From Mucilaginibacter celer (GTDB lineage: Bacteria > Bacteroidota > Bacteroidia > Sphingobacteriales > Sphingobacteriaceae), in the NCBI RefSeq assembly GCF_003576455.2, contig NZ_CP032869.1, forward strand, positions 1,178,001-1,242,000: a DNA stretch of 64,000 bases, read 5' to 3'. Each line of letters begins with the position of its first letter. Position 1 is the stretch's first letter. The notes under the pieces are model-generated. The model was not told the origin of the DNA and ran no database searches. It saw only the letters and a program-made list of their open reading frames with translations. Positions 8,071 to 16,082 of the stretch are shown piece by piece. A program made the position numbers and the translations under genes.

Positions 8071-8570
8071 TATTCTTTTTTGGTTTCAGTATCCATTAGC
8101 TTTAATATAGCGGGCATCCGGTAAGGGCCTTTCATTGTTTTTATATTTTGGGCAGCCTCATCAATATCGGTTCCTATTGCCGAAACGTGTAAAGGGTTGT
8201 TACTTTCTCCGCGATGTATTTCAACAACTGTTTCTTTGTTAGCCATAAATGATGTTTTAGCAACGCCAATAATGGGCACCTGTTTATTTAAGGCCTCATA
8301 AAGTTTGCCGCCGAGGCCAAAATCGCCTTGGTTGCTAACGTAAACGTAACCATCAACAATAACACCTTCGAGGATATTTAAATCTACTTGTTTTAGTAAT
8401 TTAAGGATACAGGGAAGTTCTCGCCGGTAAAATTCACCGGGGATGTACTCTTCAATGCCTGTAAAATATTCGGTGATGATTTGATGAGGTTGCTCATCAT
8501 CCCAATTAAATAAAACGCCAACAGCTTTGGCACGGTCTTCAATGTAATAAACATCAACAGCAAGCAGCAT
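8070..8570 (-). CDS. nfi: Endonuclease V-like nuclease (compact form)
   Basis: Family that cuts DNA (or RNA) next to deaminated adenine (inosine). At 166 aa it is shorter than the E. coli enzyme (223 aa), starting directly at the first catalytic strand. Active-site residues are in place: D6 (AVDVYY), E51 within YIPGEFYRRELPC, D73 (VDGYV) and D137 (GTDIDEA); the IIGVAKT motif is also kept. What is lost is the N-terminal arm and part of the C-terminus. It lies 2 bp after a gamma-glutamylcyclotransferase-like gene and is probably co-transcribed. No other repair gene is next to it. Confidence 0.85.
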   Translation of the reverse strand: MLLAVDVYYIEDRAKAVGVLFNWDDEQPHQIITEYFTGIEEYIPGEFYRRELPCILKLLKQVDLNILEGVIVDGYVYVSNQGDFGLGGKLYEALNKQVPIIGVAKTSFMANKETVVEIHRGESNNPLHVSAIGTDIDEAAQNIKTMKGPYRMPAILKLMDTETKKE

Positions 8571-8572
8571 AA

Positions 8573-8989
8573 TTAAGCAGATTGGTTTGATAGATATTGA
8601 ATGTAATCTCCACCTGGTATTTGGTGATGTTGATCAACCGGGAGGGCGTAAAAGTATATCCAGCAGTTCACTGAGCCGCTCTCTGTTTCAACATTAAGTA
8701 GCGTCCTGATGTATTCGTGTGGCAGAGGGTCGTTAGGGCCGATGCCTTCGTAATCGTCAAGTACCTGAAGTACGGTACTCGCATCATCCATTAAATATAT
8801 GCTACCGTAAACGTAGGTGTTGGCGCTGTCATCGGCTAATGCGCCGGGGTATTCTCCAATATCATAAAGCCTGCCTTTAAACTTTGCCGAAGCCACCGGT
8901 TTGCAGTGTACATTAAGATACCGGCCAAACTGATTAGTTGGCAGCAGCAATGTTCCGTAAACAAATAAATAAGCGCTTGCAGTTTCCAT
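8573..8989 (-). CDS. Gamma-glutamylcyclotransferase-like (AIG2/GGCT) protein
   Basis: A 138-aa protein with the family start YLFVYGTLL and the later segment RLYDIGEYPGAL, then LDDYEG with the acidic residue typical of the active site. Members cleave gamma-glutamyl peptides to 5-oxoproline; the actual substrate is unknown. An in-frame ATG at 9034 would add 15 residues, but an exact -7 element lies between the two starts, so I use ATG 8989. It is first of a two-gene unit with the endonuclease V-like gene. Two glutamine synthetases nearby suggest a link to glutamate metabolism, which is only contextual. Confidence 0.8.
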   Translation of the reverse strand: METASAYLFVYGTLLLPTNQFGRYLNVHCKPVASAKFKGRLYDIGEYPGALADDSANTYVYGSIYLMDDASTVLQVLDDYEGIGPNDPLPHEYIRTLLNVETESGSVNCWIYFYALPVDQHHQIPGGDYIQYLSNQSA

Positions 8990-9002
8990 CAAATTATAAA
9001 AA

Positions 9003-9010
9003 CAAAGGTA
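9003..9010 (-). promoter_or_regulatory. -7 promoter element TACCTTTG (minus strand)
   Basis: Plus-strand caaaggta reads TACCTTTG on the minus strand, an exact TAnnTTTG match 13 bases before ATG 8989. It fixes the start of the GGCT-like gene. Confidence 0.55.
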
Positions 9011-9106
9011 AGCGGATGTGCGTATTAAACGCATGGGGGCTTAATTTTTATAGTTTAAGCCATAATAACTATCTTGCCCAACCTTAACCGGACATAATTT
9101 TACACC

Positions 9107-10465
9107 ATGAACGCAGAGCAGATCAAAGCATATATCGAACAAAACAACATCCAGAAAATCAAATTCGCCTTTGCCGATATTGATGGCATTTTGCGCGGAA
9201 AAGTAATTCATCCTAAAAAGTTTTTGGATGGTTTGCAAAGTGGATACGGTTTTTGCGATGTGGTTTTTGGCTGGGATAGCAGCGATGTTTGCTATGATAA
9301 TGTCGCGCTTACCGGTTGGCAAAGCGGTTACCCGGATAAATTGTGCCGTATTGATCTGTCAACCCTCCGCAATGTGCCATGGCAGGATGATATCCCATTT
9401 TTTTTAGCCGACTTCAGTAAGCCCGATGGCAATGATTTGCCGGCTTGTCCGCGTAGTTTATTAAAGCATATCCAGGCGCAGTGTAACGAAATGGGCTTTC
9501 ATGCCGAGTTTGCACAGGAGTTTGAATGGTTCAATTTTAAGGAAACCCCGCAAAGCCTGGCCGATAAAAAGTTTACCAATATTGAGCCACTTACACCGGG
9601 GATGTTTGGCTATTCAATACTGCGCACATCAGAGAATAGTGATTTTTATTACGATCTGTTTAACCTGCTTACTAAGTTTAACGTTCCTATGGAAGGTTTG
9701 CATACCGAAACCGGCCCGGGGGTATATGAAGCTGCCATACTGCATGATGAGGTTTTAGCTGCCGCGGATAAAGCGGTATTGTTTAAAACGGCCGTTAAGG
9801 AAATAGCCTATAAACACGGCATTATGGCATCATTTATGGCCAAATGGACCGAAACGCTGCCGGGCTGCTCAGGTCATATTCATCAAAGCCTGTGGACTAA
9901 GGATCAATCTAAAAACCTGTTTTACGATGCCAGTGAGGTAAATAAAATGAGCGAGCTGCATAAGCAATACCTTGCCGGACAGTTGTATTGTATGCCACAT
10001 TTGCTGCCGATGTATGCGCCAACCATTAATAGTTATAAACGCCTTGTTGAGGGAGCATGGGCACCAACCACCATTACCTGGGGCGTAGAAAACCGCACCA
10101 CGGCCATCCGTATTATTAATACTACCGAGAACTACACCCGCCTGGAAACACGTATCCCCGGCTCGGATACTAACCCTTACCTGGCCATGGCTGCGGCGCT
10201 TGCTTCCGGCCTATATGGTATTAAAAATAAACTTGAACTAAATATTGAGCCTACCGAAGGTAATGGCTACCAGGATAAGCGCAACGGTGTACTATGGCCG
10301 AATCTGCATGCCGCCGCTACCGCTATGCAGCAATCAGACTTGGCCAAAGAGTTGTTTGGCGAGGGCTTTGTTGAGCATTTTACGCAAACCAGGTTGTGGG
10401 AATACAGGCAGTTTGCTAAAAGTGTTACTGATTGGGAGTTGAAGAGGTATTTTGAGATAATCTGA
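9107..10465 (+). CDS. Glutamine-synthetase-family ligase (GlnT/PuuA-like)
   Basis: A 452-aa class I-fold GS family protein. It has the beta-grasp N-terminus (FAFADIDGILRGKV), the metal/glutamate region EFAQEFEWFNF, TETGPGVYEAA, the ATP-site segment GCSGHIHQSLW and NRTTAIRI...RLETRIPGSDTNPYLAMAAAL. Members include gamma-glutamylputrescine synthetases and other gamma-glutamyl ligases; true glutamine synthesis is less likely because GSII is present. The amine substrate cannot be read from sequence. The stop codon TGA lies inside the first bases (TCTGAACC) of the GxxExxY element's left arm. Confidence 0.88.
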   Translation: MNAEQIKAYIEQNNIQKIKFAFADIDGILRGKVIHPKKFLDGLQSGYGFCDVVFGWDSSDVCYDNVALTGWQSGYPDKLCRIDLSTLRNVPWQDDIPFFLADFSKPDGNDLPACPRSLLKHIQAQCNEMGFHAEFAQEFEWFNFKETPQSLADKKFTNIEPLTPGMFGYSILRTSENSDFYYDLFNLLTKFNVPMEGLHTETGPGVYEAAILHDEVLAAADKAVLFKTAVKEIAYKHGIMASFMAKWTETLPGCSGHIHQSLWTKDQSKNLFYDASEVNKMSELHKQYLAGQLYCMPHLLPMYAPTINSYKRLVEGAWAPTTITWGVENRTTAIRIINTTENYTRLETRIPGSDTNPYLAMAAALASGLYGIKNKLELNIEPTEGNGYQDKRNGVLWPNLHAAATAMQQSDLAKELFGEGFVEHFTQTRLWEYRQFAKSVTDWELKRYFEII

Positions 10466-10999
10466 ACCGGGATTTGGGGGGATTTTTGGGATTAATAAGA
10501 TTTTTGCCTGGTGTTTTGTTAATAATTGTTCTAAACCTTATTCTTATTTATAAATGGATCAGCTTAAACATACTGATATAACAGGCAAAATTATTGGCTG
10601 TGCCATGCATGTTCATGCCACGCTCGGCAATGGATTTCAGGAAGTTATTTATCAGAAAGCGTTAGAAATTGAGATGGCTTTGAACGATCTTATTTTCGAG
10701 CGTGAAAAGGAGATGCCAATTTATTATCGTAATTTGCAGATCGGTACAAGAAGAGTGGATTTCTTTGTGGCGGGAATAATTATGGTTGAACTAAAAGCTA
10801 TTACATTACTTGAAGATGTGCATTTGGCACAAGCCTTAAATTATCTCGAAGCCTATAACGTAGAAGTAGGATTGTTAATAAATTTCGGAAGCAAATCGTT
10901 AACAGTTAAACGATTAACAAACAAGAAATTCAAATCATAAAACAGCTTGCAAATCGAAATCCTATTAATCCCAGAAATCCCCCCAAATCCCGGTTCAGA
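10461..10999 (+). mobile_element. GxxExxY element with 43-bp terminal inverted repeats
   Basis: Left arm 10461-10503 and right arm 10957-10999 are inverted copies over 43 bp with two mismatches. Each begins TCTGAACCGGGATTT and holds GATT words about every 10 bases. Between them is a single gene. No transposase and no target-site duplication were recognised. Partial relatives of the arm occur at 45350-45392 and 38663-38797, supporting a dispersed family. Mobility is inferred. Confidence 0.7.
10554..10940 (+). CDS. GxxExxY family protein (PD-(D/E)XK-like)
   Basis: A 128-aa protein with the naming motif in GNGFQEVIYQKAL (G, E and Y spaced as GxxExxY). It continues with FEREKEMPIYY and the segment RRVDFFVAGIIMVELKAI, where D, E and K match a PD-(D/E)XK nuclease core (D-x(n)-E-x-K). 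The family is thought to be nuclease-like, but its role is not established. The gene is the only cargo of an element with 43-bp inverted repeats. Low GC and position between the arms suggest it arrived with them. Confidence 0.88.
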   Translation: MDQLKHTDITGKIIGCAMHVHATLGNGFQEVIYQKALEIEMALNDLIFEREKEMPIYYRNLQIGTRRVDFFVAGIIMVELKAITLLEDVHLAQALNYLEAYNVEVGLLINFGSKSLTVKRLTNKKFKS

Positions 11000-11048
11000 A
11001 AATATTATATATTTGTACCCTCATTATAAACCGAAGCTGCCATTGGCG

Positions 11049-11056
11049 TAACTTTG
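11049..11056 (+). promoter_or_regulatory. -7 promoter element TAACTTTG
   Basis: Exact TAnnTTTG match 17 bases before ATG 11074. A second exact match, TATATTTG, lies at 11008-11015, just past the right arm of the GxxExxY element, and could give a longer leader. Confidence 0.45.
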
Positions 11057-11073
11057 CCGGCAGAATTATACAA

Positions 11074-12111
11074 ATGGACTATTCTTTTATTATCCGCAAG
11101 GCCTGGGAGGGGTATGACGCGTCGAAAACCATCCGCGACATTGAAGAGATCAGCGCGATGGTATCAACCAATCACGTGTACCGCATTACGTTCGACGATG
11201 ACGATATTATCATAGCCAAACTATCGTACTTTGGCAAATTTGAAAATTTTAAAGAGGACCACCGCATTATACAAACGCTGGCCATTAACCTGCTTTATCC
11301 GTTCGAAAACTTTTTGGCCCGTTCGCTGCAAAAAAATAACCGGGTTTATATTTATCATCATAAGCAGGGGAAAACGGATGCCTGGGTGGTATTTTATAAC
11401 CCCACCCGTATTTTAGAGCGTTTACCACGCCGACTGGAAGAAAAGCATATCAAAAAGCTTGGCCAGCAGGTGGGGAAATTTCATAAGGCCTGTTCGAGGG
11501 TTAAAAACGTACTACCAAAATCGTCAAAAACCTTACGTACAGATATTTCTGCATTATTACAGCAGTTGGAGGCTGATCCGAAGCAATTTGGTAGCGGCAT
11601 GCAGGCCGACTTTTTGAAATATCATTGCGAAACTTTCCTGAAAAACCGCTCTAAATACAACATGAGCTCGTTCGAGATTATCCCGGTATTTATTGACTGG
11701 AACATCGGCAACTTCTCGGTAACGCCCGACCTGGAATTGTACTCGCGCTGGGATTACGATTGGTTCAGGATGAGTTATCGCCTGCTCGATTTTTATTTCT
11801 TCAGCCGCGTAGTATCTGACGTGGGCGACCGTACCGTATTCAGCTACGTGATCAACACCATGATGGAAGACCGTTTCATCCTGTTTTTGAAAGAATATCA
11901 CAAAGTAAACCCCTTAACGGCCGACGAGATCAGGTTTTTGAAAGAAGCTTACCGCTTTTTTATCCTGAATTATGTAATTAAAGATGGCAAGCACTTTTTT
12001 AGTGAACAATACGCCAAAAAACTACAAGCCGAAGCATTTGATGTGTATTTACCATCGGTAGACAGGGATTTTGATGCCGAAAAAATTATCGAGGCTTTAA
12101 AATTAAAATAG
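11074..12111 (+). CDS. APH/choline-kinase-like phosphotransferase
   Basis: A 345-aa protein of the protein-kinase-like phosphotransferase fold. The nucleotide part has VYRITFDDDDIIIAKL (the Lys-bearing strand). The catalytic loop is unusual: PVFIDWNIGNF stands where family members have HGDxxxGN, and RWDYDWFRMSYRLLDFYFFSR supplies the metal-binding Asp region. The catalytic Asp appears to be the D of IDWNIGN. The substrate is unknown; a small sugar or amino-alcohol is plausible. It is followed 54 bp later by a HAD phosphatase, so the two may form a kinase/phosphatase pair. Confidence 0.7.
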   Translation: MDYSFIIRKAWEGYDASKTIRDIEEISAMVSTNHVYRITFDDDDIIIAKLSYFGKFENFKEDHRIIQTLAINLLYPFENFLARSLQKNNRVYIYHHKQGKTDAWVVFYNPTRILERLPRRLEEKHIKKLGQQVGKFHKACSRVKNVLPKSSKTLRTDISALLQQLEADPKQFGSGMQADFLKYHCETFLKNRSKYNMSSFEIIPVFIDWNIGNFSVTPDLELYSRWDYDWFRMSYRLLDFYFFSRVVSDVGDRTVFSYVINTMMEDRFILFLKEYHKVNPLTADEIRFLKEAYRFFILNYVIKDGKHFFSEQYAKKLQAEAFDVYLPSVDRDFDAEKIIEALKLK

Positions 12112-12165
12112 GTTAGCTATCTTTCGGGCCATTTATCTGCTAACCCTCAAAATATCCGAAAGTAT

Positions 12166-13035
12166 ATGACCCGAATAGACAACTTTAAATCCATTATTGA
12201 TAAATATGAAGTTGTTTTTTTTGATGCTTTCGGAGTTTTAAAAAATTATGGCGGTTTGTTGCCGGGTATCGAAAACACTTTCGCGTATTTGCAGGAGCAG
12301 GGCAAGGAGTACTACATAGTAACCAACGATGCCTCGCGCAGCCCGGTGCAACTGGCCGAATCATATACCAGTAAAGGTTTAACCGCCATAACGCCCGATA
12401 GGATTATCTCGTCAGGTATGCTTACCAAAGAGTACCTTGATTTAAAGGTGAATGACGGCATCGTAGCTTACCTTGGTACGCCGGATTCCGCGCATTATAT
12501 AGACAGCTCGGGTTTGCACACTCTGCCCATCAGCGAGGTAAATGCAAGTAACATAGATAGCGTTAACGCCCTGGTGTTTTTGGATGACGAGGGTTTTGAA
12601 TGGGAGCGCGACCTCAACAAAACCGTTAACCTGATGCGGAAACGCACCATTCCCGCCATTGTAGCCAATACCGATCAGGCCTATCCCGTAACCAAGCAGG
12701 ATGTATCGATAGCCATTGGCGGCCTGGCCAGCATGATAGAAAAAATTGTAGGCAAAGCCTTTATCCGCTTCGGCAAACCAGATTCGCAGATGTTTATGTT
12801 CGCCTATGATTTGCTGCGCGAGCGCAGGCCTATCAGCAAAAAAGATATTGTAATGGTAGGGGATACGCTGCAAACCGATATTTTGGGTGGTAATAAATTC
12901 GGTTTGGATACCGTGCTGGTACTATCCGGCAACACGCAGGCCAAGGATGCCGAAAACCGTATAACGTCTACCGGCATTGTGCCAACTTACATCTGCGATT
13001 CGGCAGTGGTGGAGCTGGGAGGTTTGGGGTTTTAA
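12166..13035 (+). CDS. HAD-IIA family phosphatase (NagD-like)
   Basis: A 289-aa HAD hydrolase. Motif I is VFFDAFGVL (nucleophile Asp at about 20, in D-A-F-G-V-L), motif II the TND segment (YYIVTNDASRS), the conserved Lys region RFGKPDSQMF, and motif IV GDTLQTDILGG. The cap between motifs II and III makes it class IIA, like NagD and p-nitrophenylphosphatases. The nucleophile-plus-two residue is Phe rather than Asp, seen in some HAD-IIA members but expected to weaken acid/base catalysis. It is probably co-transcribed with the upstream kinase-like gene. Confidence 0.85.
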   Translation: MTRIDNFKSIIDKYEVVFFDAFGVLKNYGGLLPGIENTFAYLQEQGKEYYIVTNDASRSPVQLAESYTSKGLTAITPDRIISSGMLTKEYLDLKVNDGIVAYLGTPDSAHYIDSSGLHTLPISEVNASNIDSVNALVFLDDEGFEWERDLNKTVNLMRKRTIPAIVANTDQAYPVTKQDVSIAIGGLASMIEKIVGKAFIRFGKPDSQMFMFAYDLLRERRPISKKDIVMVGDTLQTDILGGNKFGLDTVLVLSGNTQAKDAENRITSTGIVPTYICDSAVVELGGLGF

Positions 13036-13079
13036 TTAAAAAACTTCTATAATCGGTTTCTCTAAAAAATGAACAGCAT

Positions 13080-13173
13080 CGTCATTGCGAGGAACGAAGC
13101 AATCGCGAACTCTACAGAGCGTCTTGCATAGCTCCTCTGCCTGTGTGCTATTGCTTCGTTCCTCACAATGACG
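13080..13173. repeat. REP-like palindrome, CGTCATTGCGAGGAACGAAG family
   Basis: 24-bp arms (13080-13103 and 13150-13173), one mismatch, with a 46-nt loop. A longer and perfect copy is at 45131-45231. The two copies have different loops, showing that selection or copying acts on the arms. Confidence 0.85.
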
Positions 13174-13292
13174 GTCCTATTGATATACGTCAACGCTTTC
13201 ACCTGCCTTACTCCACTACGCCAGGCTAAGTTTTCTTCCACAAATCCTCTCAATCTTTCTACCATTTCTATTTATTTCAAAAACTCTATTTT

Positions 13293-13327
13293 AAATGTAA
13301 GGTTTACATTTATTTTTACCACCTTTG
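13293..13327 (+). promoter_or_regulatory. Putative galT promoter with operator-like dyad
   Basis: AAATGTAA-GGT-TTACATTT (13293-13311) is a perfect 8-bp inverted repeat. It covers the -33 region of CACCTTTG (13320-13327), one base off TAnnTTTG. A half-site CCTTACAT occurs again near 13355. The layout fits a repressor site, but no gal regulator is in the window. Confidence 0.4.
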
Positions 13328-13393
13328 AAATCGCTAAGGTATAACTGTCTACCTTACATGTATTAGCCAATTATTACCTGATTTTAAAAACTA

Positions 13394-14443
13394 ATGGAAA
13401 CAAACTTCGACTTAAAAGAGCACCCGCACAGCCGTTTAAATATTTTAACCGGCGATTGGATCCTTGTATCCCCCCACCGTACCAAACGCCCGTGGCAAGG
13501 CAAAGTTGAGGCTACACAAGCCGATGACCGCCCGCAATACGATCCAGCCTGCTACCTTTGCCCAACCAACAAACGTGCCGACGGCAGCGAAAACCCCGAT
13601 TACAAAGGCAGTTTTGTATTCACCAACGATTATTCGTCATTGTTATTAAACACCCCCGACGGCGGTTTAAACGAAGATGAATTACTGGTAGCCAACAGCC
13701 AAAAAGGTATTTGCCGTGTTATCAGCTTTTCCCCAAGGCATGATCTTACCCTGCCTCAAATGACTACAGAAGAGATTGCCAAAGTGGTTGACGTATGGCA
13801 AACCGAGTTTCAGGATCTGGCCTCATACCCATGGATTAAACATATCCAGATTTTTGAAAACAAAGGTGATATCATGGGCTGTAGCAATCCGCACCCACAC
13901 GGCCAGATCTGGGCTCAAAATAGCCTGCCTGTTGAAGTGGCTAAAGAAACCCAGCAACAAAAGCTTCATTTCGAGCAAAAAGGCACCAGCCTGCTGGCCG
14001 ATTACCTGGCGCTTGAACTAAAAAAACAAGACCGCGTAGTTTTTGAAAACGAACATTTTGCTGTATTGGTGCCATTTTGGGCCGTGTGGCCATACGAAAC
14101 CATGATTGTTAGTAAACGACATGTTACAAGCATCCTGTATTTTACTGATGAGGAAAAAGTAGCTTTGGCCGATGCCATCAGAAGATTGACCATCAGGTAC
14201 GATAACATGTTCGAAACCTCGTTCCCTTATTCGGCCGGTATGCACCAGTCGCCGGTTAACTCGGGCGATCATCCTTACTGGCACTGGCACATGCATTTTT
14301 ATCCGCCATTGCTGCGTTCGGCAACGGTAAAAAAATTCATGGTAGGCTATGAAATGCTGGCCAATCCGCAGCGCGATATCACTGCCGAATTTGCTGCCGA
14401 AAAGTTAAGGGGTTTAAGCGAGGTACACTACAAAGCGAGGTGA
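13394..14443 (+). CDS. galT: UDP-glucose--hexose-1-phosphate uridylyltransferase
   Basis: Leloir pathway: transfers UMP from UDP-glucose to galactose-1-phosphate. The 349-aa protein has the zinc-site pair C53-x-x-C56, the HPHGQ active site at 167-171 (H169 is the nucleophile) and the C-terminal HWHMHFYPP metal-binding region. It is followed 46 bp later by an aldose 1-epimerase, so galactose use is likely encoded as a galT-galM unit. galK and galE are not in the window. Confidence 0.95.
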   Translation: METNFDLKEHPHSRLNILTGDWILVSPHRTKRPWQGKVEATQADDRPQYDPACYLCPTNKRADGSENPDYKGSFVFTNDYSSLLLNTPDGGLNEDELLVANSQKGICRVISFSPRHDLTLPQMTTEEIAKVVDVWQTEFQDLASYPWIKHIQIFENKGDIMGCSNPHPHGQIWAQNSLPVEVAKETQQQKLHFEQKGTSLLADYLALELKKQDRVVFENEHFAVLVPFWAVWPYETMIVSKRHVTSILYFTDEEKVALADAIRRLTIRYDNMFETSFPYSAGMHQSPVNSGDHPYWHWHMHFYPPLLRSATVKKFMVGYEMLANPQRDITAEFAAEKLRGLSEVHYKAR

Positions 14444-14489
14444 TAATGAAAAAACACTATTTTTAAACCAAACTATAACCAAGCCATTT

Positions 14490-15656
14490 ATGAGAAATTT
14501 ATTTAAAGGCATTTCGTTAGCACTTTTACCGGCATGTAGCCTATATTTGGCAGCTTGTAATCAAAATTCAACCTCACAGAAAAACACTACTATGGCGGAT
14601 AGCACCACAACTACTGCATCGGCATTCGAAAAAACAATCGATGGAAAACAAACGCATTTGTTCACCCTTAAAAACAAAAACGGCGCTATCCTTACCGTTA
14701 CCAACTATGGTGGCCGCGTGGTAAGCCTGTTGGTGCCCGATAAAAACGGAAAACTTACCGATGTTGTTTTGGGTTTTGATGATGTGGAAGGTTTTGAAAA
14801 ATCAACCGAGCGTTATTATGGCGCTACCATTGGCCGCTACGGTAACCGCATTGCTAAAGGACACTTTAAAATAGATGGCAAGGATTATCAATCGTCAATC
14901 AACAACACGCCAAACACGCTGCATGGTGGTAAACACGGCTTCCAGGAAGTGGTATGGGATGGCAAATTGATTGATTCATCAACTGTGGAACTTACCTATC
15001 TTTCAAAAGATATGGAAGAAGGTTTTCCCGGCAACCTGAACGTTAAGGTAACTTACAGCCTTACCGATGATAACACATTTAAATGCGAGTACGAGGCTAC
15101 AACTGATAAAAAAACTGTTGTTAATTTAACTAATCACGCCTTTTTTAACCTGAACGGCGAAGGCAGCGGTACCATATTAGATCACCTGGTGCAAATTAAT
15201 GCCGATGGCTATTTACCTGTTGATGCCGGTTTGATCCCTACGGGCAAAATCGAAAAAGTTGCAGGTACACCCTTTGATTTTACTAAGCCTGAATCAATTG
15301 GGAAACGCATTAACGAGGATAACGTACAGTTGAAAGACGGTAAAGGTTACGATCATAACTTTGTGCTGAACAAGCATGATATGACTACGCCTGTTGCTAC
15401 CGTTATTGGCGACAAAAGCGGTATTAAAATGGAAGTATTTACTGAAGAACCGGGCTTACAGTTTTACAGCGGCAACTTTATGCAGGCTAAAAACGTGATG
15501 AAGCGTGGTATTAAAGATGAATACCGTACCTCGTTCGCTATGGAAACGCAGCATTTTCCTGATTCGCCAAATCAACCACAATTTCCATCAACCGAGTTGA
15601 AACCGGGCGATACTTATAAAACACAATCGTTGTATAAGTTTTCGGTAGTGAAATAA
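14490..15656 (+). CDS. galM: Aldose 1-epimerase, lipoprotein form
   Basis: Interconverts alpha and beta anomers of hexoses before phosphorylation. The 388-aa protein begins with a lipoprotein signal peptide ending in the lipobox LAAC (Cys about 23), so it is probably exported and lipid-anchored. The mutarotase domain follows with TNYGGRVVSLLVPD, GRYGNRIAKG, NLTNHAFFNLNG (catalytic His) and TEEPGLQFYSGN (catalytic Glu). The second gene of the gal unit; a periplasmic epimerase would act on incoming sugar. Confidence 0.93.
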   Translation: MRNLFKGISLALLPACSLYLAACNQNSTSQKNTTMADSTTTTASAFEKTIDGKQTHLFTLKNKNGAILTVTNYGGRVVSLLVPDKNGKLTDVVLGFDDVEGFEKSTERYYGATIGRYGNRIAKGHFKIDGKDYQSSINNTPNTLHGGKHGFQEVVWDGKLIDSSTVELTYLSKDMEEGFPGNLNVKVTYSLTDDNTFKCEYEATTDKKTVVNLTNHAFFNLNGEGSGTILDHLVQINADGYLPVDAGLIPTGKIEKVAGTPFDFTKPESIGKRINEDNVQLKDGKGYDHNFVLNKHDMTTPVATVIGDKSGIKMEVFTEEPGLQFYSGNFMQAKNVMKRGIKDEYRTSFAMETQHFPDSPNQPQFPSTELKPGDTYKTQSLYKFSVVK

Positions 15657-15680
15657 GCTTTAGTTTATTTAGATATACGT

Positions 15681-15709
15681 AAAAGTCCTGCTTAACGGTG
15701 GGACTTTTT
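15681..15709 (+). terminator. Rho-independent terminator after galM
   Basis: Arms aaaagtcc (15681-15688) and ggactttt (15701-15708) with an approximately 12-nt loop and a T-rich end, 24 bp after the galM stop. Confidence 0.75.
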
Positions 15710-15725
15710 GTTTTATATTCGTGTT

Positions 15726-16082
15726 ATGACAACCGATATTAATACCTACAAATTTGTGAAGGAAACAGGCCGCTGGTACATCGACCTACCCGATTGGCCG
15801 GGAGTAAAAGCCGACCTGGAGATGGTTGAAGGGGCAGATATTATGCTCGATTATGTAGGAGAAGGCAGCGATGTTGTAGAGTTGATGCTTTCAGAAACGC
15901 TTTTTGATGGAAGTAGCACGCTTAAACTGATTGAAGATTATGCTGAGCATGTAGGAGGCGGTATTTACCTTTTGGATGAATATAATGGCGTAACGCTAAA
16001 TCAGCAAATGTGGTTGTGTGATGTTACCAAATATGTATTTGGCGGCTTGCCGGAGTCTATTTATTTCAGGAAAGTTAGTTGA
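15726..16082 (+). CDS. Small acidic protein, DUF6717-like
   Basis: A 118-aa soluble protein beginning MTTDINTYKF with the aromatic-rich core GRWYIDLPDWPGVKADLEMV and YLLDEYNG. I associate it with the DUF6717 family from memory; no function is known. The ATG at 15726 is preferred over an in-frame TTG at 15708 because the latter lies in the terminator's T tract. The stop TGA directly abuts the next ATG (TGAATG), so the two genes are translationally linked. Confidence 0.7.
   Translation: MTTDINTYKFVKETGRWYIDLPDWPGVKADLEMVEGADIMLDYVGEGSDVVELMLSETLFDGSSTLKLIEDYAEHVGGGIYLLDEYNGVTLNQQMWLCDVTKYVFGGLPESIYFRKVS

Larger units (their letters stand above)
13036..13393. other. Gene-free region with REP-like palindrome and galT control region
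   Basis: The first half holds the large palindrome listed at 13080-13173. The second half is the galT leader, with an inverted repeat and a -7-like element (13293-13327). A 67-codon frame across the palindrome on the minus strand is not credible. Confidence 0.7.

Noticed and set aside
13062..13265. 67-codon frame on the minus strand
   Set aside because: It is produced by reading across the CGTCATTGCGAGG palindrome.
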